A DNA stretch of 64,000 nt from Candidatus Sulfotelmatobacter sp. (GCA_025462865.1 JAOAPI010000145.1:62001-126000), one strand, 5' to 3'; numbered from the stretch's first letter, positions 1-9,407 are shown. Notes: a model not told the origin generated them from the letters alone. A program made the numbers and translations.

Positions 1-32
1 GGCGTACCCGAGAACGACAAGATCGCGGAGAG

Positions 33-518
33 ATGCCTCCGACAACTCAGATCGAGATTTGTCGCGCCAGGCCCGAAGACGCGGCCGCGATTGCGGCGTT
101 GCTACATGAATCATTTTTCGAGTTCAAACCTATTTACACAGAGGCAGGTTTCGCTGCCACGACTCCGAGCGCGGACCAGATTGCCAAGCGCATGGTCGAA
201 GGACCGGTTTGGGTCGCGGTGCGTCAGGCAGTATTGCTGGGCACGGTGGCCGCTGTCATAAAAGACGCGTCCGTGTACGTTCGCGGTATGGGCGTCCTCC
301 CGGCGGCTCGGGGATCGGGAACAGGCTCGCGACTGCTGCAGCAGGTAGAACCCTGGGCCATCAGCCAAGGGTCTATCGCCTTGTCTCTGAGCACGACGCC
401 GTTCCTCCATTCTGCCATCCGTCTGTATGAAAAGTCCGGCTTTCTGCGGACGGAGCGCGGGCCTCACGACCTGTTCGGTACTCCCCTCTTCACCATGGAG
501 AAGACCATCTCCAAGTAG
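33..518 (+). CDS. GNAT-family N-acetyltransferase
   Basis: A 161-residue protein of the GNAT fold, which moves an acetyl group from acetyl-CoA to an unidentified amine substrate in the cytoplasm. The acetyl-CoA pyrophosphate loop (motif A) is visible near residues 90-105 as VLPAARGSGTGSRLL, matching the R/QxxGxG/A pattern. The C-terminal part (IRLYEKSGFLRTER) is the usual GNAT motif B region. The frame is open to the window edge, so the true start could lie upstream. The ATG at 33 has GGAGAG immediately before it, which is too close to be an ideal ribosome binding site. Family call is firm; substrate unknown. Confidence 0.82.
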   Translation: MPPTTQIEICRARPEDAAAIAALLHESFFEFKPIYTEAGFAATTPSADQIAKRMVEGPVWVAVRQAVLLGTVAAVIKDASVYVRGMGVLPAARGSGTGSRLLQQVEPWAISQGSIALSLSTTPFLHSAIRLYEKSGFLRTERGPHDLFGTPLFTMEKTISK

Positions 519-661
519 CTCAGGACTGCCGGAGACCGGGATTAATTCGCATTGCCGCATTTTCCCTGCAACAAAATCCTTTCCAACTCCGTATCTAATA
601 ACGGTTGCGAAACCGGCGCGCAGGCTTACGTTCCCCTACCCGTCGCGTCCAAACAAAGCCG

Positions 662-1921
662 ATGACCATTGCCGACCTATTCCGGGATGTTCTGCGGACC
701 CTGTGGGCGCACAAGCTGCGGGCGTTCTTAACCATGTTTGGCATCGCCTGGGGCATTGTGTCGATCGTGTTGATGGTGGCGGCCGGCGAAGGCTTGCGCA
801 AGGGCCAGGAAGAGCAGACCAGAAATCTAGGCAAAGACGTGATGATCGTCTTCCACGGCCGCACCAGCTTGCAGGCCGGTGGAACGCATGCAGGCCGTGT
901 TTTGCATTGGGAAGACGACGATGTGCCCGTCGTGCAGGCGGAAGCTCCTGACTGCCAGTATGCAATCCCAGAATTGGAACAAGACACGGTACGCGCACAT
1001 AGCAACTTCAACAATGCTGCATTGACGGTGACCGGCTCGTATCCGCAATTTGCCTATATTCGCACTCTCGATGTAGGCCAGGGACGCTTCTACGATTGGG
1101 ATGACATGCGCGAGGCAAGGCGCGTCGCATTTCTGGGATCGGACGCGTCGAAGCAGTTATTTCCAGGGCGTAACCCCGTAGGAGAAAACGTATACCTCAA
1201 TGATTTCCCCTTCGTCGTAATTGGAGTCATGGCGAAAAAGAAACAGGATTCCAGCTACGACGGCTGGGACGTGAATAAGATTTTCGTTCCGTTTTCAGCG
1301 ATGCGGCGTGATTTCCCGGACAAGCCGCCAGGAACTTCGACAACCTTCGACCAACTTCTGGTCACGCCCAAGTCGGTGGAACAGCATACGGCCTGCAAAC
1401 ATGAAGTGCGCGCGGCGCTAGCCCGCATGCATCGTTACGATCCCGCAGACAAGGAAGCTTGTCCTATTTGGGATACGGTGCAGGAAGCACAGGCCTTCAA
1501 GACGATGACCGATGGAATGAAATATTTTCTGGGCGCAGTGGGAATTGTGACGCTGTTACTGGGCGGCATCGGCGTGATGAATGTAATGCTGATAGCGGTG
1601 CGCGAGCGAACGCGGGAGATTGGCGTGCGCAAAGCCATCGGAGCGCCGGGGGGAACTATTCTGCGGCAGTTCTTTGTAGAGGCTCTGATTATCGCTTTGC
1701 TAAGCGGAGCCATCGGCTTGGGTATAGCGTTTGGCTTTTGTGCCGTGGTGAACTTACTTCCCATGCCCGATTTTTTCGCGGGGCTGATTCCGGACTGGAC
1801 CTCGGCGCTGGTCGCCACCGGACTGCTGGGCACCATCGCCGTCGCTGCAGCGCTTTATCCAGCGCGGAGAGCAGCGTCGATTGATCCCATTGAAGCTCTG
1901 CGGTACGAGGCAGGTGGATAA
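662..1921 (+). CDS. MacB/FtsX-type ABC transporter permease
   Basis: A 419-residue inner-membrane permease of the MacB type. It has an N-terminal membrane helix (about residues 20-42), a long periplasmic domain, and three C-terminal helices starting near residue 287. The FtsX signature VRERTREIGVRKAIGA follows the second helix. Such proteins pair with a LolD/MacB-type ATPase to drive export or lipoprotein/peptide handling from the periplasmic face. I chose the ATG at 662 because the protein then begins just before the first helix; the frame extends upstream to 605 but that part looks non-coding. It is followed 62 bp later by a paralogous permease. No ATPase gene is present nearby, so the partner must be encoded elsewhere. 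Confidence 0.88.
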   Translation: MTIADLFRDVLRTLWAHKLRAFLTMFGIAWGIVSIVLMVAAGEGLRKGQEEQTRNLGKDVMIVFHGRTSLQAGGTHAGRVLHWEDDDVPVVQAEAPDCQYAIPELEQDTVRAHSNFNNAALTVTGSYPQFAYIRTLDVGQGRFYDWDDMREARRVAFLGSDASKQLFPGRNPVGENVYLNDFPFVVIGVMAKKKQDSSYDGWDVNKIFVPFSAMRRDFPDKPPGTSTTFDQLLVTPKSVEQHTACKHEVRAALARMHRYDPADKEACPIWDTVQEAQAFKTMTDGMKYFLGAVGIVTLLLGGIGVMNVMLIAVRERTREIGVRKAIGAPGGTILRQFFVEALIIALLSGAIGLGIAFGFCAVVNLLPMPDFFAGLIPDWTSALVATGLLGTIAVAAALYPARRAASIDPIEALRYEAGG

Positions 1922-1983
1922 GAGGCTTTTCCTCGATCGGCTTCGTGAAATTTCGCGCCCGTCGTGGTTCAGGATTTTGAACA

Positions 1984-3240
1984 ATGCTAATAGAAATCAT
2001 TCTCGAAGCTTGGATCGCCCTGAAACGCAATGTGACGCGCAGTCTGTTGACCATGCTCGGCGTCGTGTGGGGAATTGCCACGGTCACGTTGCTGATCGCG
2101 TATGGCAATAGTTTCCGCAGCATTCTTGTGCATGGGTTTGACGCATTCGGCAAAAGCGTCGTTATCTGCTGGCCGCAGCAGACCAGCGAACAGCCGGGCG
2201 GTCAGCGCGCGGGCCAAAAAGTTCTGATCGAGCAGGCCGACATCGACATGGTGAAAGCAACCGCGCCGCTGGTGAAACATGTCTGCCGCGAAACTGTGAG
2301 GCGGCCTGGAATTGCATATGGCGACCGCATGGTTGGGACGGCGCCGGTTCGCGGAGTCTGTCCCGAGTACGGTGAGATGCGCAATGAGGTGCCTGCGCAG
2401 GGCCGCTGGCTGGATGCCGCTGACGAAATCGAACGACGGCGTGTAATCTTCCTCGGCGGACGCCTGAAGGAAGAGCTGTTCAGTGGCAGGCCTGCCGTGG
2501 GCGAAACCATAACGGTGAGTGGTGTGCGCTTCACGGTGATCGGCGTGATGGCACGCAAGATTCAGCTCAGCAATTATTTCAGCAGCGACGATGAATCGTC
2601 GTGGATCCCTTACTCGGCGGCCGGAGATTTGTGGAACACTCGCTACGCGGCTGTCATGTTATTTGAGCCTATCGCGCCGCAGTTTGAAAAGAAGGCAATG
2701 GCGCAGGTGCTCGCAGCCGTGGCCACGCGCCAGGGCTTTTCCCCAACCGATCCTAAAGCGTTTCAAATGTTCGGGCGCGATGAGTTCCGTCCCGTGATCG
2801 ATGTGCTCACCGTCGGGTTGCAAGTGCTGCTCGCATTTATCGGCACCCTGACTTTAGGAATCGGGGGCGTGGGCGTAATGAATATCATGCTGGTCACGGT
2901 GGACGAGCGCATTCGCGAAATCGGTCTGCGCCGGGCGCTGGGCGCCCGAAAGCGTCACATCAAGCTACAGTTTTTGGCAGAAACTTTGCTGATCATGCTG
3001 TTGGGAGGTGCCATCGGTGTAGCCCTCTCTTATTTAATCGCCTGGGCCGTTGGAACCATGCCGATGATGGGGCCGCTGTTTGAAGACGACTCCGGCCAAG
3101 GCGATATTCACCTCCATATCTCGATGGTGACCGTTCTACTCTCCACAGCGGTGCTGTTGGTGGTGGGTGCCATCAGCGGCTTGGTGCCCGCACTGCGTGC
3201 CTCCAAGCTCGATCCGGTAGAAGCACTCAGATACGAGTGA
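1984..3240 (+). CDS. MacB/FtsX-type ABC transporter permease (second copy)
   Basis: A 418-residue protein with the same architecture as the preceding gene: N-terminal helix after IALKRNVTRSLLTMLG, periplasmic MacB core domain, and a C-terminal FtsX block with VDERIREIGLRRALGA. It ends in the family-typical DPVEALRYE. AGGA lies 9 nt before the ATG. The close spacing and shared architecture suggest the two permeases are co-transcribed and may act as a heterodimer. Substrate unknown. Sequence divergence between the two is considerable, so this is an old duplication. Confidence 0.88.
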   Translation: MLIEIILEAWIALKRNVTRSLLTMLGVVWGIATVTLLIAYGNSFRSILVHGFDAFGKSVVICWPQQTSEQPGGQRAGQKVLIEQADIDMVKATAPLVKHVCRETVRRPGIAYGDRMVGTAPVRGVCPEYGEMRNEVPAQGRWLDAADEIERRRVIFLGGRLKEELFSGRPAVGETITVSGVRFTVIGVMARKIQLSNYFSSDDESSWIPYSAAGDLWNTRYAAVMLFEPIAPQFEKKAMAQVLAAVATRQGFSPTDPKAFQMFGRDEFRPVIDVLTVGLQVLLAFIGTLTLGIGGVGVMNIMLVTVDERIREIGLRRALGARKRHIKLQFLAETLLIMLLGGAIGVALSYLIAWAVGTMPMMGPLFEDDSGQGDIHLHISMVTVLLSTAVLLVVGAISGLVPALRASKLDPVEALRYE

Positions 3241-3360
3241 AGTCATCAGCAGAACCGTGAAGCGTTAGCTTCTGTATTCGACGTCTGTCCAGAATTCATT
3301 TGACCCGCGCGTCCCCTTGCAGTAACTTGCTCCCCATTCCACGAATGCAGAGGTAGACGC

Positions 3361-4467
3361 TTGCCATTCTCCGCCGTAGACGCAATTTCTCCCGCCTTTG
3401 AGCACACCAAGCGGCAACTGCTGCACCCATTCCGCTTCGGTCAATGGATACGGCTGGCGTTCGTGGGACTGCTGGCCGGCGAACTCAGCTCGGGCGGCGG
3501 ATGCAACGCACCCAGCATTCCCAACTTCAACGTTCCGCATCATCCAGGCACCGAGCACTTTCTGGCGCCGGGTTTGGCTGGAACCAATCCTCTGCTGTAC
3601 GCCGGGTTGATCGCGCTCGGGATAGTCACAGCATTCGTCGTGGGGATTGTGCTGATGTACATCAGCAGCGTCATGCGCTTTATTTTGTTCGACAGCGTGC
3701 TGGCGAAGGAATGTCACATCCGCCAGTATTGGAGCGCGCGACAGACAGCCGGGTGGCGCTACTTTCTGTGGAAGCTGCTTTACACGGTGGTCACGTTTGG
3801 CGTGTTGATCGTGCTCGTAGGAATTCCCGCGGGAATTGGATTCATCCTGGGATGGTTCACCCAGCCCAAACAGCATCTGGTAGGGCTGGTGCTGGGCGGC
3901 ATCATCTTATTTTTTCTATTTGTAATTGTACTTGTGGCGATAGCAGTGGTTTACGTTCTGACGAAAGACTTTGTCGTGCCGCAAATGGCGCTGGAAGATA
4001 TTGGAGCTTTCGAAGGCTGGCGGCGGCTCCTGGTAATGATGGGCGCTGAAAAGAGCGGCTACGCTGGCTATGTGGGGATGAAGATACTGCTTGCGTTGGG
4101 CGCGGCCATTGTCCTCGGCATTGTTGGTTTTGTTCTTGCTTTGATCGTTTTGATTCCGGTGGCAGGAGTTGTCATTGCGGCCGTCGTGGCAGGGAAGTCA
4201 GCGGGTCTCGCCTGGACCGTATATACGATCACTCTGGCGGTCGTGGCGGGAGCGGTGTTGCTGGTTGTTTTTCTGTTTATGAGTTCGGTGATTTCCGTGC
4301 CCGCGATCGTCTTTTTCCCTGCGTATTCCATTTACTTCCTGGCAGCCCGTTATCCTGCGCTGAGTGCTGTGCTGTACCCGGCGCCTCCAGCGCAAACTCC
4401 GCCCGAAACGTCTCCTCCTCCTTATGAGCCGCCACCGTTGCCGCCCGCGCCTGAGCGGATTGGATAG
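3361..4467 (+). CDS. Polytopic membrane protein, function unknown
   Basis: A 368-residue protein with about six or seven hydrophobic segments (roughly residues 35-50, 80-105, 140-165, 175-200, 240-275, 290-320) and a proline-rich tail rich in PP and PPP steps. The N-terminus (AFEHTKRQLLHPFRFGQWIRLAFVG, broken here as AFEHTKRQLLHP then FRFGQWIRLAFVG) resembles bacterial membrane proteins of unknown function that follow transporter genes. The start is TTG, supported by AGAGG 8 nt upstream (within 3347-3355). It lies between the permeases and exbD on the same strand and may be co-transcribed. I do not recognise a functional family with confidence. Confidence 0.7.
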   Translation: MPFSAVDAISPAFEHTKRQLLHPFRFGQWIRLAFVGLLAGELSSGGGCNAPSIPNFNVPHHPGTEHFLAPGLAGTNPLLYAGLIALGIVTAFVVGIVLMYISSVMRFILFDSVLAKECHIRQYWSARQTAGWRYFLWKLLYTVVTFGVLIVLVGIPAGIGFILGWFTQPKQHLVGLVLGGIILFFLFVIVLVAIAVVYVLTKDFVVPQMALEDIGAFEGWRRLLVMMGAEKSGYAGYVGMKILLALGAAIVLGIVGFVLALIVLIPVAGVVIAAVVAGKSAGLAWTVYTITLAVVAGAVLLVVFLFMSSVISVPAIVFFPAYSIYFLAARYPALSAVLYPAPPAQTPPETSPPPYEPPPLPPAPERIG

Positions 4468-4587
4468 AGTGCGGCGAGATCAGTACATCATTCCACGTCT
4501 CGTCGATTATTCGAAATGGACATTGGAACCCTGCTGCTGCCAGAGGTGTCTGATGTTGCAGACGCGCGCGCTAGCGAGGAGCTTTCA

Positions 4588-5031
4588 ATGTCTTTCTCAA
4601 TGGCAGGCGGAGGTGCGCGCGGTCCAGAGATTAACGTCACGCCGTTGATCGACGTGCTGCTGACGCTGATCATCGTCTTCATGGTCGTAGTCTCGATGGA
4701 CAAAGAGCAGGGCGAAACAGCGCAAATTCCACAGCCGGATCAGAAACAGACAGAAAACGTTTCACAACCACGCACCGTCGTCATCCAGGTGGTGTGGACG
4801 AAAGAGAATCAGCCGCCAACAGTGAAGATCAACCAGGATGACGTGCGATGGGAAGATCTGGAGACGCGCCTCGCGGAAATCTACTTGAAGCGCGCTGAGA
4901 AGGTCGCCTTCGTGCGCGGCGATGCCAACGTGGATTTTCAGTACGTGGCCGACGTGATCGACGTGGCGCATCACGCCGGAGTGCAGCGCGTCGGACTCCT
5001 GACAATGGATAGGAAATTGACGGAGGAATAA
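4588..5031 (+). CDS. ExbD/TolR-type biopolymer transport protein
   Basis: A 147-residue ExbD/TolR-family protein. These form, with ExbB/TolQ, a proton-driven motor that energises TonB-dependent uptake or Tol function. The hallmark INVTPLIDVLLTLIIVF spans residues 15-31, including the conserved membrane aspartate at residue 22. It is followed by one transmembrane helix and a periplasmic domain. The start at 4588 is set by GAGGAG at 4576-4581; the frame runs further up to 4516. No exbB or tonB lies in the window. It is probably the last gene of the rightward cluster and converges on der. Confidence 0.88.
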   Translation: MSFSMAGGGARGPEINVTPLIDVLLTLIIVFMVVVSMDKEQGETAQIPQPDQKQTENVSQPRTVVIQVVWTKENQPPTVKINQDDVRWEDLETRLAEIYLKRAEKVAFVRGDANVDFQYVADVIDVAHHAGVQRVGLLTMDRKLTEE

Positions 5032-5042
5032 ATAGAGCCGTC

Positions 5043-6521
5043 TTAATTCCGCGCCCTATTCTTGATCCAAATCGGCGTCCCCAAAAACCCAAAAGCTTCG
5101 CGGATCTGATTCTCTAGAAATCGCTGGTAAGAGAAGTGCAACTTGACGGCGCGGTTGGTGAATAGAACAAACGTTGGCGGCGCCACCGACGCTTGCGTCA
5201 TGTAGAGAATCTTCACCCGCGAGCGCATAGGGACCGAGGCGCGCTCGAAGTCCACGGTTTCGATGAAGCGATTCATGGCGGAGGTGGAGATGCGCTTGCG
5301 GCGTTCCGTCGCGACCTTTTCCAGCAGCGGGAAAATCTTTTCTGTGCCTTTGCCGCCCTTCGCTGAGATAAAAACAATAGGCGCGTAATTGAGGAACTTG
5401 AGATCGTAGCGCAGGCGTTCTTCATAGGCCTCGCGATCGCCGGGCCGCTTGCTTTCCCGCATGCGCATCGCCTTCGAAGGCCTGCCAGGTTTTAGCGTAC
5501 CGCTGGTAACGAGATCCCATTTATTGACCACGACAATCATGGACCGTCCGCTCTCATGGGCATAGCCGGCAATGGCCGCATCGAGTTGGCTGACGCCTTC
5601 CGTGGCGTCAATCACTAGCAGCGCAATATCCGCGGCTTCGAGGTGTTTCCGCGCCATCACAACGGAAAGCTTCTCGGCCATCAAATGAGTCTTGCCTTTG
5701 CGCCGGATGCCGGCGGTATCGATAAAGCGAAAGCGCCGCCCATTGTGCTCGATGATTTCGTCAACGGCATCGCGCGTGGTACCAGGGATGGGCGAAACAA
5801 TCGCGCGGTCGGAGGACGTCAGGCAATTGAGCAGCGTTGACTTCCCGACATTCGGGTGCCCGATGATGGCGACCTTGGTCTCATACACTGGCTCGATCTC
5901 AGCGGCCGATTCACCTGCGGCCTGAGATGTTTTTTCCTGTGCTTCCTCTGTATGCTCCGTCGTTATTTCATTCGCGGGTGGCAGGATTTCGAATACGGCA
6001 TCCAGCAGGTCGTCTATCCCCCGCCCATGTTCGGCGGAAACGGGAAACATTCGTTTGATTCCGAGCCGATGAAATTCGTCAACAATGGACGCCTGCTTCT
6101 CGCTGTCAGCCTTGTTGACCGCGAGAAACAGCGGTCGGTCCGTCTTTCGCAGCAAGCGAACCAGTTCAAGATCTGGCGCAGCGACTTCCGCCCGGCCATC
6201 GACGACCATCACGATGGCGGCGGCTTCATCAAACGCGACCCTGGCCTGTCGGAAAATTTCCGCGGGAATGAAATCCTTGTCTTCGGGAATGATTCCGCCG
6301 GTGTCGATGATGCGGATGCGGCGGCCGCGCCACTCCGCGTCGCCGTACAGACGGTCGCGCGTGATTCCGGGTTCGTCACCAACGATGGCGCGACGCGAGC
6401 CCACGATCCGGTTGAACAGCGTGGACTTGCCTACGTTGGGTCGGCCCACGATGGCCAGCGTGGGAACGCCGGCTGCGGTGGTGGCGAGAGTGCTGGTCGA
6501 GTTGTAAGTGGGTTGGGTCAA
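5043..6521 (-). CDS. der: GTPase Der (EngA), ribosome assembly
   Basis: A 492-residue tandem GTPase needed for maturation of the 50S ribosomal subunit. Two G domains are clear: P-loops GRPNVGKS at residues 26-33 and GHPNVGKS at 221-228, NKAD near 136 and NKWD in the second domain, then the C-terminal KH-like domain. The protein is longer than the usual 440-490 partly because of an acidic linker at about 182-215, whose DNA resembles a dispersed repeat (see findings). The start codon is TTG with no Shine-Dalgarno sequence. It is divergent from the helicase gene with only a few tens of bases between, so promoters of the two probably overlap coding DNA. Confidence 0.95.
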   Translation of the reverse strand: MTQPTYNSTSTLATTAAGVPTLAIVGRPNVGKSTLFNRIVGSRRAIVGDEPGITRDRLYGDAEWRGRRIRIIDTGGIIPEDKDFIPAEIFRQARVAFDEAAAIVMVVDGRAEVAAPDLELVRLLRKTDRPLFLAVNKADSEKQASIVDEFHRLGIKRMFPVSAEHGRGIDDLLDAVFEILPPANEITTEHTEEAQEKTSQAAGESAAEIEPVYETKVAIIGHPNVGKSTLLNCLTSSDRAIVSPIPGTTRDAVDEIIEHNGRRFRFIDTAGIRRKGKTHLMAEKLSVVMARKHLEAADIALLVIDATEGVSQLDAAIAGYAHESGRSMIVVVNKWDLVTSGTLKPGRPSKAMRMRESKRPGDREAYEERLRYDLKFLNYAPIVFISAKGGKGTEKIFPLLEKVATERRKRISTSAMNRFIETVDFERASVPMRSRVKILYMTQASVAPPTFVLFTNRAVKLHFSYQRFLENQIREAFGFLGTPIWIKNRARN

Positions 6522-6550
6522 AGTTGGGCAACAATCAGTATTCGCCGGGA

Positions 6551-8662
6551 ATGTTTATTATAGAGACTCCCGTGCCTTTAAGTTCGCAACCCGCTTCTCC
6601 CGCAACGCCGAGCCGTTCCGCCCCTGGCGGCAAAGACGTCTCCCTCTACCAGTTCTTTGGCCCCGGCGGCGTGCTCGCGCGCACGCATCCCGCGTACGAA
6701 TTCCGGCGTGGACAGTTGCAGATGGCGCAGGCGGTCGAGCAGGCGCTCGAAGAAAAGCGGCACCTGATTGTGGAAGCTGGAACAGGCACAGGGAAAACAC
6801 TCGCCTACCTACTGCCGGTGATCCGCTCCGGCAAGCGTGTGATCATCTCGACCGGCACAAAGAATCTTCAGGAACAACTCTTTTATAAAGACATTCCATT
6901 TTTGGAGCAGGCGCTGTTTGGCGACCAATCGGGGCAAGGACCGGGGCGGCTCTCCGTCTGCTATATGAAAGGACGGAACAATTATCTCTGCCGCAAAAAA
7001 CTTTACGACCTCACTGGCCAGCCGGTGCTGAGCGGATTGGAAGAGATTGAGCAATATCGCGCGATTGCCGCTTGGGAAAAAACTACCGCGACCGGCGACC
7101 GCGCCGAACTAGCCGAACTTCCCGAGACCAGCGCACTCTGGCCCAAGCTGGATGCACGTGCCGACGCTTGCACCGGCCAGAAATGCAGCGAGTGGGAGCG
7201 GTGCTTCGTCACCGAGATGCGCCGCCGCGGCATGGAGAGCGACATCATCATCGTCAATCATCATCTGTTCTTCGCCGATCTCGCCATCAAACTGCAAGCG
7301 GAAGGCGCGCCGGACGCGGGCATTCTGCCGGATGCTGCCGCCGTGATTTTCGACGAGGCTCACGAATTAGAGGATGTGGCCGGCAGTTATTTCGGAATTT
7401 CCGTCAGCAACTTGCGGGTCGAAGATTTGGCGCGTGATGTGGAAGCGGCCCTGCAACACAACCGGATGACGTCGGCTTCTCTGTCAGGAGCGCTGGGAAG
7501 TCTGCGCGAGCGCTCGCAATTCTTCTTCTCCCTGTTGCCTCCCGGAGATGGCCGCTTCGCCTTTGAGTCGCGTCGCGAGTTCCTGGAAGAAAATGGCGAA
7601 GAGTTCCTTGCGCTCAATCAGGCGTTAACGCGGCTGGCGGGCGAACTGGAGGGGTTGCCCCAGAAACCGGAGGAAGTCTTTAACTTTGTGCGCCGGGCAC
7701 AGGAACTTCAAGTGCAACTCGCCTTCGCCATGGAATCAGAGGACCGCAACACGGTGTTTTGGATAGAGCGCCGCGGCGGACGTGGAAGAACGAACTCACC
7801 CGCGCGACGGACTGCACCCGGGGCCGTCTCCAGCACAGAGAAGGGCGGAAGACAGAATGTTTTTCTGCAAGCGACGCCGATCGACGTAGGCCCGATCCTG
7901 CGCGAATGTTTGTGGTCGAAGCTCGAATGCGCGGTACTGACTTCGGCCACGCTCGCGGTCGGTGGGGGCTTCGAGTACATACGGGAGCGGCTCGGAATGG
8001 AGCATGCTCGCGAGTCAGTTCTCGCTTCGCATTTCGACTACGAAAGTCAGGCTCTTTTCTATGTACCCCCGGATCTGCCCGATGCCCGCGCGCCGCAGTT
8101 TACGGCAAAGGCGGCGGATTGCATTCGCAGAATGCTGGAGATCACACGCGGGCGAGCGTTCGTCCTCTTCACCAGTTATTCCCAGATGAATGACATCTAC
8201 CAGCGTCTGCTGCGCACACTCGAGTTTCCTATGCTCAGGCAGGGGGATGCGCCGAAAAGCGCGCTGCTTGAGGAGTTCCGGCTGACGCCGAATGCGGTCC
8301 TGTTTGCGACTTCATCATTTTGGCAGGGGGTGGACGTACAGGGCGAGCAGTTGAGTTGCGTGATCATCGATCGCCTGCCGTTTGCAGTGCCCAGCGATCC
8401 TGTGGTGGCCGCGCGCGTCAAGGCAATCGACGCGGGCGGGGGCAACGCGTTCTTCCAGTATCAAGTGCCCGCCGCGGTTATTACGTTGAAACAAGGCTTC
8501 GGACGCCTGATTCGTTCGCTACACGATCGCGGCTTGCTGGTGCTGCTCGATAACCGCATTCTAAAAAAACAATACGGCCGCGTATTCATCGAGAGCCTGC
8601 CGAATTACAAAAAGACTACAGAACTGCGGGTGGTTGAGGAGTTTTTTGGAGGGGCGCCGTGA
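6551..8662 (+). CDS. DinG/XPD-family ATP-dependent DNA helicase
   Basis: A 703-residue superfamily 2 helicase of the DinG/YoaA/XPD group, which unwinds DNA 5'-3' in repair and conflict resolution. Walker A (EAGTGTGKT) is near residue 80, the DEAH box (FDEAHELEDV) in the first third. Four cysteines between them (NNYLC, then DACTGQKCSEWERC) fit the iron-sulfur domain of this family. The C-terminal motor has SFWQGVDVQG and QGFGRLIRS. The start is uncertain: ATG 6551 or GTG 6572. TATTAT at 6556-6561 resembles a -10 element and would favour the later start. It lacks the exonuclease domain of Gram-positive DinG. Confidence 0.88.
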   Translation: MFIIETPVPLSSQPASPATPSRSAPGGKDVSLYQFFGPGGVLARTHPAYEFRRGQLQMAQAVEQALEEKRHLIVEAGTGTGKTLAYLLPVIRSGKRVIISTGTKNLQEQLFYKDIPFLEQALFGDQSGQGPGRLSVCYMKGRNNYLCRKKLYDLTGQPVLSGLEEIEQYRAIAAWEKTTATGDRAELAELPETSALWPKLDARADACTGQKCSEWERCFVTEMRRRGMESDIIIVNHHLFFADLAIKLQAEGAPDAGILPDAAAVIFDEAHELEDVAGSYFGISVSNLRVEDLARDVEAALQHNRMTSASLSGALGSLRERSQFFFSLLPPGDGRFAFESRREFLEENGEEFLALNQALTRLAGELEGLPQKPEEVFNFVRRAQELQVQLAFAMESEDRNTVFWIERRGGRGRTNSPARRTAPGAVSSTEKGGRQNVFLQATPIDVGPILRECLWSKLECAVLTSATLAVGGGFEYIRERLGMEHARESVLASHFDYESQALFYVPPDLPDARAPQFTAKAADCIRRMLEITRGRAFVLFTSYSQMNDIYQRLLRTLEFPMLRQGDAPKSALLEEFRLTPNAVLFATSSFWQGVDVQGEQLSCVIIDRLPFAVPSDPVVAARVKAIDAGGGNAFFQYQVPAAVITLKQGFGRLIRSLHDRGLLVLLDNRILKKQYGRVFIESLPNYKKTTELRVVEEFFGGAP

Positions 8663-8672
8663 AAAGCAGAGA

Positions 8673-9068
8673 TCAACGAAGAAGACGCATGCCCGGGATG
8701 GTTGCCGCTCTTTGATCAAACGTGATCATAAATTCGCATTCTGCGGCGTGAGCGCACCGCTCGATCAGGTAATCGGCGAAGTCGGCGCGTCCGGCTCTGA
8801 AGGCCCGCGACGCCTGCGAGACGATATCCGCACGCTCGATAACCACCTCCTTGCTGCGTAACAAGCTCTCCAGAACCTGCTCAATTTCCTTTTTCTGGTA
8901 TCGGTAGGAGATAGCCAGTACTCAAACTAACTCTGCGATAACGATCAAGGAAAGAAACCCAGGCGAATCGAAAGAGAGGGAGTTCATTACTCTCTTTGCA
9001 GCAGCGGTTTGGCTAGGGTCGTCGTGAGTCAGGTAGCGGACCAGAACATTGGTGTCGAGGCCGATCAT
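8673..9068 (-). pseudogene. VapC-type PIN-domain toxin gene interrupted by an in-frame TGA
   Basis: Reading leftward from the ATG at 9066-9068 gives MIGLDTNVLVRYLTHDD and continues in one frame to a stop at 8673-8675. Codon 49 (8922-8924) is TGA, in a context AELV-stop-VLAISYRYQ. In PIN toxins this site is normally tryptophan (ELVWVL), so the change is most simply TGG to TGA. The acidic PIN residues (LDTN, AEL, AD-F-DYLI, TFD) are otherwise all present over 131 codons. It starts 12 bp after the antitoxin gene, the normal vapBC arrangement. The gene is probably inactive, unless the TGA is a sequencing error or is read through. Confidence 0.75.
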
Positions 9069-9080
9069 TATCTTCGCCAG

Positions 9081-9326
9081 TTATCGGGATCGGGACGCGC
9101 CTTTCGCGATGGCCGCGTTCGTCTCCTCGATCGATAAGGGCTTCCTTCCCTTGCGATACAGCATTCCGCTCATTTCCCGCACGGAGCGAGTGGCGGCGAC
9201 GATGTTGAATTCGCCTTTCCCCACTTCGACGAATTCAATGCGATCGCCCGCGTCGACCCCCAACGCGCTGCGGACCTGCGCTGGTATTGTGATCTGTCCC
9301 TTGGAAGTCACAGTCGCAGCCGCCAT
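9081..9326 (-). CDS. AbrB/MazE-type antitoxin of a vapBC pair
   Basis: An 81-residue DNA-binding antitoxin. The N-terminal swapped-hairpin AbrB domain is plain (VTSKGQITIPAQVRSALGV, then GDRIEFVEV), followed by a basic C-terminal tail that would bind the toxin. AAAGGAG lies 6 nt before the ATG. In a vapBC pair the antitoxin neutralises the PIN RNase and represses its own operon. Here the downstream toxin gene carries a nonsense codon, so this may be an orphaned antitoxin still acting as a repressor. Confidence 0.85.
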   Translation of the reverse strand: MAAATVTSKGQITIPAQVRSALGVDAGDRIEFVEVGKGEFNIVAATRSVREMSGMLYRKGRKPLSIEETNAAIAKGASRSR

Positions 9327-9352
9327 GTTTGCTCCTTTCGTATCTCACCATT

Positions 9353-9389
9353 CCTTACATTATAGTAAGGATAAATACTCGGCAGTCAA
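9353..9389 (-). promoter_or_regulatory. vapB promoter with palindromic operator over the -10
   Basis: On the minus strand TTGACT (9384-9389) and TATAAT (9359-9364) are separated by 19 bp. The -10 is flanked by a perfect inverted repeat, CCTTAC (9353-9358 on the plus strand) and GTAAGG (9365-9370). A palindrome centred on the -10 is what an autorepressing AbrB-type antitoxin would be expected to bind. The promoter is read from sequence; binding is inference. Confidence 0.6.
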
Positions 9390-9407
9390 TCCTCTAAGTG
9401 CAGTCGG

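Noticed and set aside
5856-6563. 235-codon plus-strand frame opposite der
   Set aside because: It is antisense to the conserved GTPase domains and has no recognisable protein features.
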